Shown: positions 16,833 through 25,543, counted from the first letter of the stretch. The stretch is 64,000 bases of DNA from an uncultured Candidatus Saccharibacteria bacterium (GCA_937924995.1 CALEXY010000007.1:1-64000); one strand, 5' to 3'. The notes: generated by a model from the sequence alone, not told the origin. Made by a program: numbers and translations.

Positions 16833-17375
16833 TTAGTTCTTGGTAACAGTGTAAACGATAACGTCTTCGTAGGTACCTTGGCGTTGTGCTGCACCTGGTT
16901 CGATGCGGTAGGTCATAGCAACCTGTTCGGTGGAAGGACCGGTAGTGTTCTTAACTACGAGAGCGGTTTCAGAATTTTTAACCATAGCGGTGTCAGCTAC
17001 GAGATCACCACCCTTGAGGCTCCAAGAACCAGTACCAGAAGCGGCGGTTGGGATGAAGTCTACACCAGCGACAGAACCGGTGATACCAGCAGCGCGGAGA
17101 GAAGTGTCTTCGTCTTTGTCTTTAACGGTAATCTTAAGACCAGCAGCGTTGTTAGTAGCAGCGGTAAGGTTAGAAGTGGCAGAACCAGCTTCACCTGGGG
17201 TTTTGTTACCAGCATCAGCGGTAGCGTTATCGTTAGCGATAGAGATACCTTCTTGGACGGTAACCTTAACGGTGGTTTCAGAGTTGTTAGCAGCAAAGGT
17301 TGCTAGTGGAAGTGAAGCGACACCGAGTCCAGCTAAAACGCCGAAAGTTGCCATGATTTTTGCATATTTAGTCAT
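16833..17375 (-). CDS. Small secreted beta-rich surface protein (WxL-like), paralogue
   Basis: A 180-aa exported protein: signal peptide (cleavage near TFAANN), then a Thr/Ala-rich domain with an EDTSLRAAG loop, SWSLKGGD (a W-x-L triplet) and a terminal strand GTYEDVIVYTVTKN. It is a paralogue of the next gene. Codon use is strongly GC- and GCT/GTT-biased, as in a highly expressed gene. It is flanked by its own terminator. A major surface subunit that the DUF916-like proteins hold at the cell surface is a reasonable hypothesis, not shown. Confidence 0.78.
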   Translation of the reverse strand: MTKYAKIMATFGVLAGLGVASLPLATFAANNSETTVKVTVQEGISIANDNATADAGNKTPGEAGSATSNLTAATNNAAGLKITVKDKDEDTSLRAAGITGSVAGVDFIPTAASGTGSWSLKGGDLVADTAMVKNSETALVVKNTTGPSTEQVAMTYRIEPGAAQRQGTYEDVIVYTVTKN

Positions 17376-17498
17376 AATATTTCCTTTATTAAATATTAAT
17401 AGTTTTTTGTTTTTTACTTGTATTGACCTTCAAGTTATTTCTAATTTATCATGCTAATGCTTAGTCGTCAATAGATTTTACTGAAATTAAATTGAATT

Positions 17499-18182
17499 TT
17501 ATTGTGGAAAACTTTTGAGGAATTTTTCGAGTGATTTACAGAGGTAAAAAAGCTTTTCGGGATGGGTGAGATTGCGATAATTACGATTAATTTCGAGCTG
17601 TAAAACTTCAATATTAGTATTTCCATGGACGGTTTTGGTGATGCCACCGCCCTTAAACGGATTGTTTTCGGCGACTGGTGCAATTCCCTGATTTTTTAGA
17701 GCAGTTTTTAAGGATTCGATGGTTTGATTCTTAGCGCTTACGCCATCGAGCGAGCCAATTTCGATGGCAAAATCATGATGCGAGGCGGCGCCATGAATAT
17801 CCAGAACGAGTTGAATTTGATATTGCTCAATAATTTCAAGAAGGCGGCGCTTATATTTTTCCATTTCTGGTTTATTCGGATCAATACCATCAGAATTTTC
17901 TTTAATCATGAGGAAGGCACCGGTTTTTTTCGCCAGATATTTTACAATGGCCTTAGTGTAGCCTTCGCGCATTTTAAAATTACCATCTTCTTTAAGAAAA
18001 TTTACAGTATGCGGGGCAGAGAGCAAAATCGGCGTAGTCCCCTTTTTAAAATGAATTAATTCCGAAGTATTATCACGTTCGAGTTGAAAGATTTGACGCT
18101 GAAAATCGGAAAGCACGGCCGGATCGACATGAAGAATTTGTTGCTGAGATTTGGAAAGCACGGCCGGATCAATAGTGTTCAT
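17499..18182 (-). CDS. N-formylglutamate amidohydrolase-like protein
   Basis: A 227-aa protein with family hallmarks: LLSAPHT (metal-ligand His), a central KENSDGIDPN segment, VLDIHGA (metal-ligand His), and a C-terminal VLQLEINRNYR. These match the FGase family of zinc hydrolases acting on formylglutamate or related amides; the true substrate here is unknown. The N-terminal DPAVLSxxQxQI segment occurs twice (about residues 5-15 and 18-29). I start at ATG 18180-18182, where TATTAT lies 6 bases upstream (leaderless geometry); an upstream in-frame ATG would sit beyond that promoter. Divergent from the phosphatase gene. Confidence 0.75.
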   Translation of the reverse strand: MNTIDPAVLSKSQQQILHVDPAVLSDFQRQIFQLERDNTSELIHFKKGTTPILLSAPHTVNFLKEDGNFKMREGYTKAIVKYLAKKTGAFLMIKENSDGIDPNKPEMEKYKRRLLEIIEQYQIQLVLDIHGAASHHDFAIEIGSLDGVSAKNQTIESLKTALKNQGIAPVAENNPFKGGGITKTVHGNTNIEVLQLEINRNYRNLTHPEKLFYLCKSLEKFLKSFPQ

Positions 18183-18203
18183 GGTTATATAATAACAGAA
18201 TGC

Positions 18204-18216
18204 TATAATAATAACT
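18204..18216 (+). promoter_or_regulatory. -10 for leaderless transcript of the IMPase-family gene
   Basis: TGC-TATAAT (18201-18209) followed by 7 bases and ATG 18217; no Shine-Dalgarno. Confidence 0.6.
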
Positions 18217-18921
18217 ATGGAAGGCGAATTCATACAGCGCATTGTTCGCGAAGCCGAAGAATTATTGTCACGAGATTTTGCAGTTTACGCCAAGGGGTCC
18301 GAAGGGGATTTGGTAACGGACGCAGATTATCTGGTGGAGAGATTTTTGATTGAAAAAATCCAGGCGGAATATCCGGATTTTGCAATTATTAGTGAAGAAT
18401 TCAATCCGGATACTGCGATGACAGAAAACTGCTTCATCATCGATCCGATTGATGGGACGAAGAATTTTGCCAATGGTTTGCCGCTTTGGGGGATTCAGGT
18501 GGCTTGTCGTAAAAACGGAGAGACCGTCGCAAGCGTAATCAGTATGCTGGCGCTGAAGGAATTTTATTTTGCCGATGAAAGTGGCGCTTATCTGAATGGA
18601 GAGAAAATTTCGGTACGTGAAGTGCCGGTTCTAAATGCATTTTATGCGGTGATCGGCGGGGACGTGATTGAGGCGGCCACCAAAATGCAGAAATACGGGT
18701 CGACCCACCGAGTATTCGGGGCAGCCTGCGTGGCTTTTGCGTTTCTGGCAGCCGGAAGAATGCACGGAGTGAGTTTTCGGGCAGAAAATCCTTGGGATTA
18801 CGAGCCAGGATTGTTTTTAGCTAAGCAAGCCGGAGCGGTAGTGAAGAGCGAGCCTGGTTTTCATGCGGCTGCGATGAATGGGGAGTTTTTAGAGATTCTT
18901 GAAGATGAAACAAGACGTTAA
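18217..18921 (+). CDS. Inositol monophosphatase family phosphatase
   Basis: A 234-aa Mg-dependent phosphatase of the IMPase/SuhB/CysQ fold. Motifs: VTDADYLVE (metal site), ISEEF, the diagnostic DPIDGTKNFANG, and the second motif WDYEPGLFLAKQAGA near the C-terminus. The substrate may be inositol phosphate, PAP or a sugar phosphate and cannot be told from sequence. Leaderless-type start: TATAAT 7 bases before the ATG. YchF follows 50 bases downstream with its own promoter-like TGCTATAAT. Confidence 0.9.
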   Translation: MEGEFIQRIVREAEELLSRDFAVYAKGSEGDLVTDADYLVERFLIEKIQAEYPDFAIISEEFNPDTAMTENCFIIDPIDGTKNFANGLPLWGIQVACRKNGETVASVISMLALKEFYFADESGAYLNGEKISVREVPVLNAFYAVIGGDVIEAATKMQKYGSTHRVFGAACVAFAFLAAGRMHGVSFRAENPWDYEPGLFLAKQAGAVVKSEPGFHAAAMNGEFLEILEDETRR

Positions 18922-18970
18922 TGTGCTATAATTAACAGAGAAGAAACTATAAATTTAAGGAGTATTGATT

Positions 18971-19969
18971 TTGAATTTGAAGATTGGAATTGTGGGGCTA
19001 CCGAACGTAGGAAAATCAACGCTTTTTAATGCCTTAACCAACGCGCACGCTTTGGCGGCGAATTATCCTTTTGCGACGATTGAGCCAAATGTCGGGATCG
19101 TGCCGGTGCCAGATACGCGTCTCGATGTTTTGGCCAAAATGTACGAAACCGAAAAAGTGATTCCGGCCACCGTGGAGTTTGTCGATATTGCGGGGCTGGT
19201 GGAAGGCGCTTCCAAGGGTGAAGGTCTAGGCAATAAATTCCTTGCTCACATCCGGGAATGTCAGATTATTTGCCATGTGGTGCGCGTGTTTAAAAACGAC
19301 GATATTTTACATGTCTCGAAAGATTCGAACACGGCGGCGGAAGTGAACCCGAAACAAGATATTGAAATTATTCAAACTGAGCTGGAATTAGCCGATCTCG
19401 AAACGCGCGAAAAAGTGGAAGCGAAGCGCAAGAAAAATAAGGAGCAGGAAGAAAAAATTCCATACCTTACCGAGAAGCCAGTGATTTACATGTTCAATGT
19501 GGACGAAAGTGAATTAACTAACGAGAAACTGAAAAATGAGATGCGTGCCTTGGTGGCACCGAATCAGGCGGTTTTCGTGAACGCAAAACTTGAGGAAGAA
19601 ATGGTAGGGATGACCTTGGCGGAAAAGAAAGATTTTCTCAGTAGCTATGGGGTGGACCACGATGCCCTGTCGGAGCTAATCATTGCCGCTTATGACACCT
19701 TGGGTTTGCAATCTTTCCTGACGGCTGGCAAGAAAGAGGTGCGAGCTTGGACCATCAAAAAAGGAGCCACTGCACCAGAGGCGGCCGGCACGATTCATAC
19801 CGATTTTCAGAGAGGATTTATCGCGGCGAATGTGATGAAATATGATGACCTAGTAGCGCTAGGTAGTGAACAAGCGGTGAAAGCCGCCGGAAAACTCGCC
19901 ACCGTAGGTAAGACCTACGTGATGGAAGACGGCGATATTGTGGAATTTCGCTTCAATGTCAGCAAATAA
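18971..19969 (+). CDS. ychF: Ribosome-binding ATPase YchF/OLA1
   Basis: Obg-family P-loop protein that prefers ATP and binds ribosomes. NVGKSTLFNALTNA is the P-loop, DIAGLVEGASKGEGLGNKFL the switch region, NVDES the (N/T)KxD-equivalent, and a C-terminal TGS domain (about 245-330) starts near SFLTAGKKEVRAW. Length about 333 aa is slightly short of the 363 of E. coli. The start is TTG: three in-frame TTG codons occur at 18965, 18971 and 18977, and AAGGAG at 18957-18962 is best spaced (8 bases) for 18971. Confidence 0.95.
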   Translation: MNLKIGIVGLPNVGKSTLFNALTNAHALAANYPFATIEPNVGIVPVPDTRLDVLAKMYETEKVIPATVEFVDIAGLVEGASKGEGLGNKFLAHIRECQIICHVVRVFKNDDILHVSKDSNTAAEVNPKQDIEIIQTELELADLETREKVEAKRKKNKEQEEKIPYLTEKPVIYMFNVDESELTNEKLKNEMRALVAPNQAVFVNAKLEEEMVGMTLAEKKDFLSSYGVDHDALSELIIAAYDTLGLQSFLTAGKKEVRAWTIKKGATAPEAAGTIHTDFQRGFIAANVMKYDDLVALGSEQAVKAAGKLATVGKTYVMEDGDIVEFRFNVSK

Positions 19970-20061
19970 TCTCTAGAGTCGATTTGTAAGTAAAAAATGA
20001 AACAGCTGCCAAAGAGGTTCGGAGATTTCAAGAATGCAAAAAATATATCTGGAGCTAAGCC

Positions 20062-21081
20062 ATGATTTTAGGAATTGACGAAGTGGGGCGCGGACCATAT
20101 GCGGGACCACTAGTGATTGGCGCCTGTATTTTGGGTGACTGGCAAAATTCCGAGAATGCAGAATGGATCGAGAAGCTAACTGATTCGAAAAAATTGTCTG
20201 CTAAGCGTCGCGAAGAACTCTATGTTTTGATTAAAGAAAAGGCTTTGGCGGCGGCGACCGGCTGGGTGAGCAGTGCGGAAATTGACGAGATAGGACTGAG
20301 TGAAGCCTTGAGACTCGCGACCAGGCGAGCAGTGGAGCAAATTCAAAAGACCGAGGTTCCCTTTTCCGAAATTATCATCGATGGTACGATGAATTTTTTG
20401 GCGGGGACGAAGCTGGAAAAATATGTCTCGACTCTGAAGAAAGGCGATTTTCTAGTGAAAGAAATTTCGGCCGCCAGCATCCTCGCAAAAGTGGAACGCG
20501 ACAATTATATGGCGAAGCTCGATGCAGTTTATCCAGAATATGGCTTCGGTAAGCACGTCGGCTATGGGACGGCAGCGCACCAAAAAGCGATGGAAGAATT
20601 TGGTCTAACACCGGAGCATCGTCGGAGTTTTCGCCCAGTACGAGAGATCGCAGAAGGCAAAATCACCGCTAAGCCTAAAACCGCCACCAGACTAAAGACC
20701 GTTGCCGAGCCTAAGAATACTAGCGAGCAGAAAATTACCAACAAACAGCTGGGCGACCAAGGTGAACAGACGGTGGTAGATTTTCTAGTGGCGGCGGAAC
20801 ATGAGATTGTCGCGAGAAATTATAAAACAAAATTATTTGAGGTGGATATTATTTCTCGAAGGGGCCGAGTGCTTTACTTCACCGAGGTAAAATACCGTGG
20901 TAGTAATGATTTTGGCGCGGGGTTAGATTTCATCGATAAGAAAAAGCAAGAGAAAATGCGTCTGGCGGTAGCAGGATTCCTAGCGACACATCCGGAGTAT
21001 GCCGACCTTACACCGATTTTAGCGGTGGCGGCGGTCGGAAAGGACTTTAAGCTGGAAGAGTGGTTCGAGCTTGACGAATAA
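20062..21081 (+). CDS. rnhB: RNase HII fused to YraN/UPF0102 nuclease-fold domain
   Basis: A 339-aa two-domain protein. Residues 1-195 are RNase HII, which removes ribonucleotides and RNA-DNA hybrids: GIDEVGRG with D6/E7, IIIDG with D107, and KVERD with D147 give the DEDD site. A Lys/Thr linker (200-226) joins a YraN-like domain: GDQGE (E235), EVDIISRRG (D262) and FTEVKYR (E275-x-K277), the PD-(D/E)xK pattern. In many bacteria rnhB and yraN are separate neighbours; here they form one chain. GGAG precedes the ATG. Confidence 0.93.
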   Translation: MILGIDEVGRGPYAGPLVIGACILGDWQNSENAEWIEKLTDSKKLSAKRREELYVLIKEKALAAATGWVSSAEIDEIGLSEALRLATRRAVEQIQKTEVPFSEIIIDGTMNFLAGTKLEKYVSTLKKGDFLVKEISAASILAKVERDNYMAKLDAVYPEYGFGKHVGYGTAAHQKAMEEFGLTPEHRRSFRPVREIAEGKITAKPKTATRLKTVAEPKNTSEQKITNKQLGDQGEQTVVDFLVAAEHEIVARNYKTKLFEVDIISRRGRVLYFTEVKYRGSNDFGAGLDFIDKKKQEKMRLAVAGFLATHPEYADLTPILAVAAVGKDFKLEEWFELDE

Positions 21082-21098
21082 TCGGTAATTCGAGAGAC

Positions 21099-21129
21099 AA
21101 AAAACAATCCCTTGCGGGATTGTCTTTTT
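21099..21129. terminator. Bidirectional terminator between rnhB-yraN and rplS
   Basis: Hairpin ACAATCCC-TTGC-GGGATTGT with A-run on one side and T-run on the other. Confidence 0.85.
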
Positions 21130-21131
21130 AA

Positions 21132-21560
21132 TTAAGCTTCAGTAGCTTCAGTGGTTTCTGCAGCAGCTTCGACAACTTCTTCTTTCAAAGTGTTGACAGC
21201 GGCGCGGTCAAAGTCGCGGGCGACGAGACGAGCAGACTTACCTGAGCGGTGGCGGAGGTAAGAGAGGTAGTTGCGGCGAACCTTAGCACGCTTGACTACT
21301 TCAATTTTTTCTACCAATGGGCTGTGCAGAAGGAAAGATTTTTCGACACCGATACCAGAGGCGATTTTACGCACAATGATACGAGCAGTGTGAGATTCTT
21401 TACGATCAACACGGATTACAACACCTTCGAAAACCTGAAAACGGAACTTGTCGCCTTCTTTGATTTTCTGGGTAACCTTTACAGTATCACCAGAACGAAC
21501 ATCGACAACAGCTTTCTTTTTCTGAGCGTCAGCAATATTTTTCAAGATTTGAAAACTCAT
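21132..21560 (-). CDS. rplS: Ribosomal protein bL19
   Basis: Large-subunit protein at the 30S-50S interface. The N-terminal VRSGDTVKVTQKIKEG, FEGVVIRV and ERxFLLHSP-like segment (VEKSFLLHSPLVEKI) and KVRRNYLSYLR identify L19. At 142 aa it has an extra C-terminal Ala/Glu-rich tail of about 25 residues beyond the usual 115. AAGGTAAAAT precedes the ATG. The usual neighbours rimM/trmD are absent; it follows the membrane protein gene at 21625. Confidence 0.96.
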   Translation of the reverse strand: MSFQILKNIADAQKKKAVVDVRSGDTVKVTQKIKEGDKFRFQVFEGVVIRVDRKESHTARIIVRKIASGIGVEKSFLLHSPLVEKIEVVKRAKVRRNYLSYLRHRSGKSARLVARDFDRAAVNTLKEEVVEAAAETTEATEA

Positions 21561-21624
21561 ATTTTACCTTTATTATTTAGAAACTTGGTTTATTTTAACA
21601 TAGTTTTAGAGAAAATGGAAGAGG

Positions 21625-22500
21625 TCAGAGCTGACACTGGTACTTAGTAGCATCGGTCGGCTCGTAGGTGTCTAAAGTGAGAATAGCATCTTGGAGATTT
21701 TTTGGCAAATTATCACACTTTTCTTTCGACTCGGTGGCGAAAGGTGCGACATATTTCCAAGAACCACCCGGCAGGTCGCGCTCGTAAATATCCGTCGAGA
21801 CTGCGCCAGAATAAATCGTACGATTCGGATTGAGCGGGTTGGGATCATTTAGATTATTTTCAGTTTTCACACGACTAAGTTTGGCATAAACCTTGGTGCC
21901 GTCGGAATTTGTGACAATACGGCCACCGGTAATAGTGTAGTTATCGCCAACCGTAGTGACGAGTTGATTAAAATTAATATTTAAATCATTCCACTTGACG
22001 ATTTGTGGCTTACGATCGGACGGAGTTTTCTCGTTTTTATCACCGGTATCCGAGCCATCAGACTTTGGACCAGAACTTACCACCTTGGTTTTAGTGGCGG
22101 ATTCGTACTGCGCGATAATTTCGTCGCTATGCTTCAGGTCGTTTTGAAAATTAGTGATGAGTTTGGAATTTTTGGCATTACTGGCACCCATGGCGATAAA
22201 CGCATAGAGCGAAAGACCAGCGAAAAAGACGGCCAAAATCGAAGCGACCAGGGCAATTGGTTCGGCATTATTCTTTTTCTTTTCACGAAGCTCACTGGAA
22301 TTATCGATGCTTTCCAGTAATTCTGGCGGTGTACCATAAGGGGTAGTTGGCTCGACAAAATCACTTTCAGGTGTCGGTGCTTCCTCGGGAGTGTCCGGCA
22401 CAAAAGGACGCGAAAAAATGTCGTCGGTGGAAGTATGGCTAATTGAAGCCTGATTCTGGGTTTCTGCTTCTTGGGGGTTAAAATTTGGTTCTTCTGACAT
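21625..22500 (-). CDS. Stalked single-pass membrane protein, unknown (same family as 45946/49200/49969)
   Basis: A 291-aa protein: about 70 hydrophilic Pro/Glu/Thr-rich residues, a basic patch KKKNN, one transmembrane helix (about 83-105), a short coiled coil ending DEIIAQYESATKTKV, a linker, and an extracellular domain with IYERDLPGGSWKYV. The sequence YESATKTKV and the xYxRDLPxGxWK motif match the three stalk proteins near ftsK (YEEATQTKI, YRSLPDGQWKLG), so I take them as one family. It follows the pilB-like gene by 8 bases with AAGGAAAA as ribosome-binding site, suggesting a joint surface or pilus-related role. Function unknown. Confidence 0.75.
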   Translation of the reverse strand: MSEEPNFNPQEAETQNQASISHTSTDDIFSRPFVPDTPEEAPTPESDFVEPTTPYGTPPELLESIDNSSELREKKKNNAEPIALVASILAVFFAGLSLYAFIAMGASNAKNSKLITNFQNDLKHSDEIIAQYESATKTKVVSSGPKSDGSDTGDKNEKTPSDRKPQIVKWNDLNINFNQLVTTVGDNYTITGGRIVTNSDGTKVYAKLSRVKTENNLNDPNPLNPNRTIYSGAVSTDIYERDLPGGSWKYVAPFATESKEKCDNLPKNLQDAILTLDTYEPTDATKYQCQL

Positions 22501-22508
22501 AGTTTTCC

Positions 22509-24149
22509 TTAAATTACACGCGAGACTTCGTCGAGAGTGGTTTCTCCACGAAGGCAGGCGAAAATACCTTTTTGTTCAAGAGTGATAAGACCGGCTTTTT
22601 GGGCGGTTTTTTCGATGAGATCAGTATTGATATCCTCGACATCACCACGAATGAATTTTTGCACCTCTTCAGTGACGATTAATTGTTCCATAATCACCTT
22701 ACGGCCACTATAACCAAAGGGATCTTCGATACCAGAAGGGACTGCTTGGTAAAGCGTGAAATTATTTGGGTCAAAAGTGAAGCCGAGCTGCTGGTTAATT
22801 ACTTCGTCCGAAAGATTCGAGAGAACATTCAAAACATATTTACGAGTGGCCTCATCCGGCTGGTAGGATTTCTTATTTTCCGAAAGCACACGCACTAGAC
22901 GCTGCGCCATTACCATACGGATAGAGCTGGAGAAAATCGGATTAGTACCGATGAGGTCGATCATACGGGAAAATGCGGCGGCCGTGGAATTGGCGTGGAA
23001 GGAACTTAGAACTAAGTGACCAGTGATCGAAGCCTGAATCGCCGTCTTCGCAGTATCGGCATCGCGAATCTCACCCACCATCACGACATCCGGGTCGAGA
23101 CGAAGGATACTACGGAGACCATCCGCGAAGGAGCCACCCTTGGTGGTATTGACCGGGATTTGAGAGACACCAGAGATGCCATATTCAATTGGATCCTCGA
23201 GAGTAATAATCTTGCGATCGGTGCTATTTAGGGCATTGAGCATGGAATAAAGCGTGGTAGATTTACCAGAACCGGTCGGACCGACCATGAGGACGAGGCC
23301 GCGGGGATGCGAAACCACATCATGGATAGCAGTAAGCTCAGATTCGGAAAGGCCCAAGAGATCGAGATTGAGCAAAGATTCATCGAAATTGAAGAGACGA
23401 AGCACAGCATCCTGACCATACATAGTAGGTACGGTTTCGACACGAATATTCAAGAGATGCGAAGAACCGTCGCGAAAAATATCTTTTTGCATGTGGCCGG
23501 ATTGCGGAGTGGTGGCAGCGGAAGAGACGCCGGCACGCGAACCAAGTTCACCCATAAAGACACGATAACGATCACGTTCAATATTGGCGACTGGATGCAA
23601 AATGCCATCAACGCGCATACGAATACGGATGTTGTCACGCAGATTTTCGATATGAATATCGGAAGCGCCGAGTTTGTCAGCCTGGTCCAAAAGAAAATCG
23701 AAGACCTTGTCAGTACCGACGGAATTCAAGGTTTGAGAAACCGAGGCGATGGTCTCGGAGTCACCCTCGCTAGCAATTTTAATATCATCATAATGCACTT
23801 CTTTCGGCGGATCGTAGCGCAACATCATAGCCTGATAACCGCTATTCGAAATCAAGAAGAAATCGACGCCGTCGCCGTTGACATTAAAGCGGTCGGTAAG
23901 TTCTTTGATAGTACTACGTGGGGCTTGCGAAGTGACGAGGAATTGATATGGTTCCCCGGCGCCACCTTTTTGCAAAGGCAGAACATAGTCGCTATGCATT
24001 TTGGCAATATCAATTAGGCCAAATACCAGAGGTAGACGCTCTTCAAGTGGGCGCATATCGAGGTATGGAATGTTAAGGGTCAGCGAACGGCGAGAGGTGG
24101 CCTCTTCCTCATTTTCACGCCTGGCTGCCTGGATTTGTGCTTCATTCAT
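22509..24149 (-). CDS. PilB/GspE-type secretion/pilus assembly ATPase
   Basis: Hexameric motor powering type IV pilus extension or type II-like secretion. GPTGSGKSTTLYS (Walker A), ITLEDPIEY (Asp box), LRLDPDVVMVGEIRD (Walker B) and GHLVLSSFHANS (His box) are all present. About 546 aa. The tetracysteine zinc motif usual in PilB before GYxGR is missing: the region reads DPFGYSGRKVIMEQ without the CxxC pairs. I use ATG 24147-24149 because TATAAT lies 7 bases before it (leaderless geometry); an upstream ATG lies beyond the promoter. No other pilus gene is in the window. Confidence 0.92.
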   Translation of the reverse strand: MNEAQIQAARRENEEEATSRRSLTLNIPYLDMRPLEERLPLVFGLIDIAKMHSDYVLPLQKGGAGEPYQFLVTSQAPRSTIKELTDRFNVNGDGVDFFLISNSGYQAMMLRYDPPKEVHYDDIKIASEGDSETIASVSQTLNSVGTDKVFDFLLDQADKLGASDIHIENLRDNIRIRMRVDGILHPVANIERDRYRVFMGELGSRAGVSSAATTPQSGHMQKDIFRDGSSHLLNIRVETVPTMYGQDAVLRLFNFDESLLNLDLLGLSESELTAIHDVVSHPRGLVLMVGPTGSGKSTTLYSMLNALNSTDRKIITLEDPIEYGISGVSQIPVNTTKGGSFADGLRSILRLDPDVVMVGEIRDADTAKTAIQASITGHLVLSSFHANSTAAAFSRMIDLIGTNPIFSSSIRMVMAQRLVRVLSENKKSYQPDEATRKYVLNVLSNLSDEVINQQLGFTFDPNNFTLYQAVPSGIEDPFGYSGRKVIMEQLIVTEEVQKFIRGDVEDINTDLIEKTAQKAGLITLEQKGIFACLRGETTLDEVSRVI

Positions 24150-24156
24150 TTGCTTA

Positions 24157-24165
24157 ATTATAACA
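24157..24165 (-). promoter_or_regulatory. -10 for leaderless pilB-like transcript
   Basis: Minus strand TGT-TATAAT (24157-24162 hexamer) 7 bases before the ATG. Confidence 0.6.
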
Positions 24166-24199
24166 TAAGCAGGTTTAAAATTTAGGTAGATTAACAGAT

Positions 24200-24228
24200 T
24201 AGACAAGGGGGTAAAAATAAGTTATAAT
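24200..24228 (+). promoter_or_regulatory. Promoter of the helical unknown at 24288
   Basis: TAGACA (24200-24205), 17-base spacer, TATAAT (24223-24228); the leader then contains AAAGGAGGGG before the ATG. It is divergent from the pilB-like gene. Confidence 0.7.
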
Positions 24229-24287
24229 ATATTTGTCTTGTTTGACAAGAGTAACTTACAATTGACGGTTTTTCAAAGGAGGGGAAC

Positions 24288-25331
24288 ATGAAAAAGAAGG
24301 ATGCTGACCTGGTGGATTTTAATGCCGACCTAAGCAAGCTCATCAATTTCGAAAAAGAAATGGTGAATCAGATGCAGGCTTTTATCTACTATACGGATGG
24401 TTTGCGACAAAAACTGCGGGCGCTCGACGATAATTATCGCTCGTCGCTACACATGAAGGATGTTTATGAGCCGGATGAATTGAAGGCCTATGAAGAGCTC
24501 AGCCGCTACATGCAGATAATTTACTATACGGTGCCGCGCCTGAAGCAATACCTTAGTAAAACGAAGGATTCAATTAATTTCATCAACCAAGTAATCCGAC
24601 CTGATCATTTTTTAAATTATTGGATCTTAATTGGTGAAGATTTGACCGCTGCTGTGAAATTATTTCTAGATTACGATCAGTTTTTGGCGAAGGCGCTGAA
24701 TATTGAGTTAATTCATAATGCAGTACTGGTTTATTCTTCCAAGTTGGCACAGCGTGAAGGTGAATCGATTAACGAAGAGACCGAGCGGGAATGGATTGAT
24801 GTAAGTCTTAATTCCCTAGCCCAGGCTTATACGGCTTTTTCGGAATTAGTGAATGATTTTAACGATTTCCAGAAGATAAATATTAAATATCGACCGACGG
24901 AATCGAAAATTCTTAGCACGTCGCCGTTTTCGATTGAACTGGGCGGACATTGGAATGTAATTATTAATGAATCGAAAGTGCCACCAGTGAAAACTTGCGA
25001 TACTTATGTGGCGCAGCCGAAAATTAATGAGCAACGGAGCAAGATTCGCAATCTGAAAGATTATTACCAGGAGCAATTTCTCACACGCAAAGTGCAAATG
25101 AAGATGGCGGGCCTGGTGGATACAGAGCGAGTGTTTACGTTTGATACCAAGATGGTTTGGATTATCACTAGCGTCAAAGATGCGATTGATGAAACCTTGA
25201 AACAGGCGGACACGATGGGCGCGCTTCTGATTATCAACGATCTGGTTTCTGAAATTTCCGCAAGTATCGGGCGCCAAAGTGACTTGCCATTAATTTTTAA
25301 AATTACGCAAAATCTAAAGAAAACAATCTGA
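24288..25331 (+). CDS. Unknown helical cytoplasmic protein, 347 aa
   Basis: I do not recognise this protein. It has no signal peptide or membrane segment and is predicted mostly alpha-helical, with several amphipathic stretches (for example residues 10-60 and 80-100) and a charged middle around TEREWIDVSLN. Expression signals are excellent: -35/-10 pair at 24200-24228 and AAGGAGGGG eight bases before the ATG. The same type of strong ribosome-binding site precedes another helical unknown at 27285. Its stop codon lies inside the first unit of a 45-bp tandem repeat. Confidence 0.75.
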   Translation: MKKKDADLVDFNADLSKLINFEKEMVNQMQAFIYYTDGLRQKLRALDDNYRSSLHMKDVYEPDELKAYEELSRYMQIIYYTVPRLKQYLSKTKDSINFINQVIRPDHFLNYWILIGEDLTAAVKLFLDYDQFLAKALNIELIHNAVLVYSSKLAQREGESINEETEREWIDVSLNSLAQAYTAFSELVNDFNDFQKINIKYRPTESKILSTSPFSIELGGHWNVIINESKVPPVKTCDTYVAQPKINEQRSKIRNLKDYYQEQFLTRKVQMKMAGLVDTERVFTFDTKMVWIITSVKDAIDETLKQADTMGALLIINDLVSEISASIGRQSDLPLIFKITQNLKKTI

Positions 25332-25440
25332 TTAATTCAAGTTCTGAACTTACATAAAATTTAGAAAATAGTCTGATTAGTTCCAATTCTGAGCTTACGT
25401 AAAACTTAGAGGACAATCTGATTAGTTCAAGTTCTGAAAA
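25325..25440. repeat. 45-bp tandem repeat, about 2.6 units, spanning a stop codon
   Basis: Units start at 25325, 25370 and 25415 with exact 45-base period, each opening with A(A/G)TCTGATTA and carrying TTCTGA and CTTACxTAAAA. The third is partial. The gene at 24288 ends in unit 1, and the later units are non-coding copies of its 3' end. Confidence 0.85.
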
Positions 25441-25452
25441 ATTTGTCAAAAA

Positions 25453-25479
25453 GGGACGCATACTCGCGTCTCTTTTTTC
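25453..25479 (+). terminator. Terminator of the 24288 gene
   Basis: Hairpin GGGACGC-ATACTC-GCGTCTC followed by TTTTTT. Confidence 0.85.
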
Positions 25480-25507
25480 TTGCGGGGATGCGAAGATATG
25501 CTATAAT
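25480..25507 (+). promoter_or_regulatory. Promoter of the 29-codon micro-gene
   Basis: TTGCGG (25480-25485), 16-base spacer ending in TGC, TATAAT (25502-25507): an extended -10 promoter. Confidence 0.7.
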
Positions 25508-25543
25508 ATTTAAAATATCTTACTAATTCTGCATGGAGAAAAT

